Source: a virus. Taken from it: a DNA stretch of 64,000 nt. How positions within the stretch are numbered: position 1 is the stretch's first letter; the number at the start of each line of letters is the position of its first letter. A program made the translations under genes and the position numbers. The DNA is taken from IMG/VR virus record IMGVR_UViG_3300034108_000503, positions 1 to 64,000 of that record. The stretch is one strand, 5' to 3'. Positions 62,991 through 64,000 of this stretch are shown here, in pieces. The notes below the pieces were generated by a model that saw only the letters and a list, made by a program, of their open reading frames with translations, had not been told where the DNA came from and made no database searches.

Positions 62991-64000
62991 ATGCCAGACA
63001 CACCATCAGAATCAGTAGGATCATCGGAAGGCAGCTTTCTTTCCGTGATGAGCGGAGTCATCGACTCCATGAGTCAGTCGCCGGGAGCAATTAGTATCCC
63101 GGTTCCACAACAGCAGGAAGAGGCTCCGCAGGAAGCACCGAAGGAGACGCCAGTCGAAGAAACCAAGCAGACGGAATCCAAGCCAGTCAAGAAAGGCGTT
63201 GATGCCCTTCTGGATGACGCTCCGGATCAGGAGCAGGATCAGCAGAAGACTGAAGCCACCGAAGACGCCGAGGAGATCCCGGAGAACATTAAGGACAATC
63301 CAAAGGCCGTTGCCAAGTGGGGTGAGATCCGAGCCGAGAAGAAGGCTCTCGAAAAGAAACTCGCCCAAGCCGAAGCCCAGCTTGCCGAGAAGTCCAAGCT
63401 CCAGGACGCAGATCCTCTCCGCAAGGAAGCGGAAGAGTACAAGCAGAAGTACGAAGAACTGGAGAAGGAAGCGGCAACGTGGCGGATTGAAAAGACATCC
63501 GCGTACCGTACCGAAATCACTGAGCCTCTGCTTCAGATTGAAGACGAGGTAACCGAGATCGCCAAGAAGCACGACATTGATGCCGACAAACTCCTCGCTG
63601 CGTTCAATGAGTCAGACCCTGCATCCAGAGAAAAGATGCTGGAGGAACTCACCGAGTTCATGTCCCAGTCCTCGCGCTACGAGACATTCGCCCTCAATAA
63701 GAAGTGCCTGAGTGTATTCAAGCGTGCCGGGGAACTTCAGGCGAACGCACAGGCTGCGATGAAGGAGATCATGGAGCGGGAGCAGGTGATGAGCCAGCAA
63801 TCCAAGACCGAAGCGAAAGCCCAGGAGATGCGTGCGATTGAAGCGAATCTCGAAAAGATCAAGAAGGTCGCCGCAGACTTTGTCGCCAAGGATCAGTCTC
63901 CAGAGAAGTTCATTGAGGAATTGAAAAACGAGGCAAGCGAAACGTCGTTCGACGACCTCTCCCCGGAAGACAAAGCATTCGCTGTGATTGCATCCACAAG
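62991..64000 (+). CDS. Scaffold-like protein, 3'-truncated by the window edge
   Basis: Open from ATG 62991 to the end of the window (at least 336 codons, no stop). After a Ser/Gln/Glu/Pro-rich acidic start, it is a long Lys/Glu/Ala coiled coil (KKALEKKLAQAEAQLAEKSK, YEELEKEAAT). Acidic, helical, downstream of the portal gene: the profile of a capsid scaffold. The leader is CCACAACCACC. Its stop lies outside the window, which is why a stop-to-stop search misses it. Confidence 0.75.
   Translation, partial: MPDTPSESVGSSEGSFLSVMSGVIDSMSQSPGAISIPVPQQQEEAPQEAPKETPVEETKQTESKPVKKGVDALLDDAPDQEQDQQKTEATEDAEEIPENIKDNPKAVAKWGEIRAEKKALEKKLAQAEAQLAEKSKLQDADPLRKEAEEYKQKYEELEKEAATWRIEKTSAYRTEITEPLLQIEDEVTEIAKKHDIDADKLLAAFNESDPASREKMLEELTEFMSQSSRYETFALNKKCLSVFKRAGELQANAQAAMKEIMEREQVMSQQSKTEAKAQEMRAIEANLEKIKKVAADFVAKDQSPEKFIEELKNEASETSFDDLSPEDKAFAVIAST

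Overview
The window is 64 kb of a double-stranded DNA tailed bacteriophage. The evidence is a large terminase (58403-60253), a portal protein (60301-62643), a scaffold-like protein running off the right edge, tail-fibre and adaptor-like structural genes, and an M15-peptidase endolysin. No integrase, RNA polymerase or DNA polymerase gene was recognised, so replication probably uses a phage DnaB-type helicase with the host polymerase. The host cannot be named from the sequence. Most start codons lack a Shine-Dalgarno sequence and instead follow C/A-rich, G-poor leaders, and there is a DUF3127-type single-strand DNA-binding-like protein. Both fit a Bacteroidota- or Verrucomicrobiota-like host better than a Proteobacterium or Firmicute, but this is weak inference.

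Layout. (1) 1-24441, plus strand: late structural genes. They begin inside a tail-fibre gene with an SGNH esterase domain, followed by two small membrane proteins (holin candidates), a repeat-containing fibre protein, four unassigned or adaptor-like structural proteins, two internal-virion-like proteins, and a single 14.7 kb gene for a 4907-residue polyvalent protein. That protein combines a SNF2-like helicase, an ADP-ribosyltransferase-like domain, three HExxH metallopeptidase-like domains and C-terminal ejection-type helical regions. (2) 24596-54674, minus strand: a dense early/middle region of about 78 mostly tiny genes, many joined by 4-base ATGA overlaps. Transcribed right to left it holds nucleotide metabolism (MazG-like, ThyA, DHFR), lysis genes (endolysin and a spanin-like lipoprotein), a Cro/C1-type regulator, a Tad2-like (DUF2829-like) protein, an ASCH-like protein, many unknowns, recombination genes (RecT-position protein, PD-(D/E)XK exonuclease, RuvC-like resolvase, staphylococcal-type nuclease), replication genes (O-like protein, DnaB helicase) and an SSB-like protein. 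Two larger non-coding stretches (40068-40452 and 42631-43757) interrupt it. (3) 54766-64000, plus strand: a divergent block with an HNH-AP2 endonuclease, small conserved genes, a terminator-rich 1 kb stretch, a single-gene structural cassette, then terminase, portal and scaffold-like genes. The missing head genes (major capsid and others) presumably lie beyond the edges.

The most interesting observations are: a recurring near-palindrome TACG-CAA-NNN-CGTA found at seven intergenic sites upstream of genes, which may be a phage-wide operator; a promoter-like block shared between 42.7 and 57.8 kb; the modular giant protein, in which the AT-rich ADP-ribosyltransferase module is flanked by identical 14-bp direct repeats; seven 12-bp tandem repeats inside the replication protein gene; a near-perfect G-quadruplex motif next to an AT-rich box in the largest gap of the early region; and a set of short genes (27-59 codons) fitted into gaps by translational coupling.
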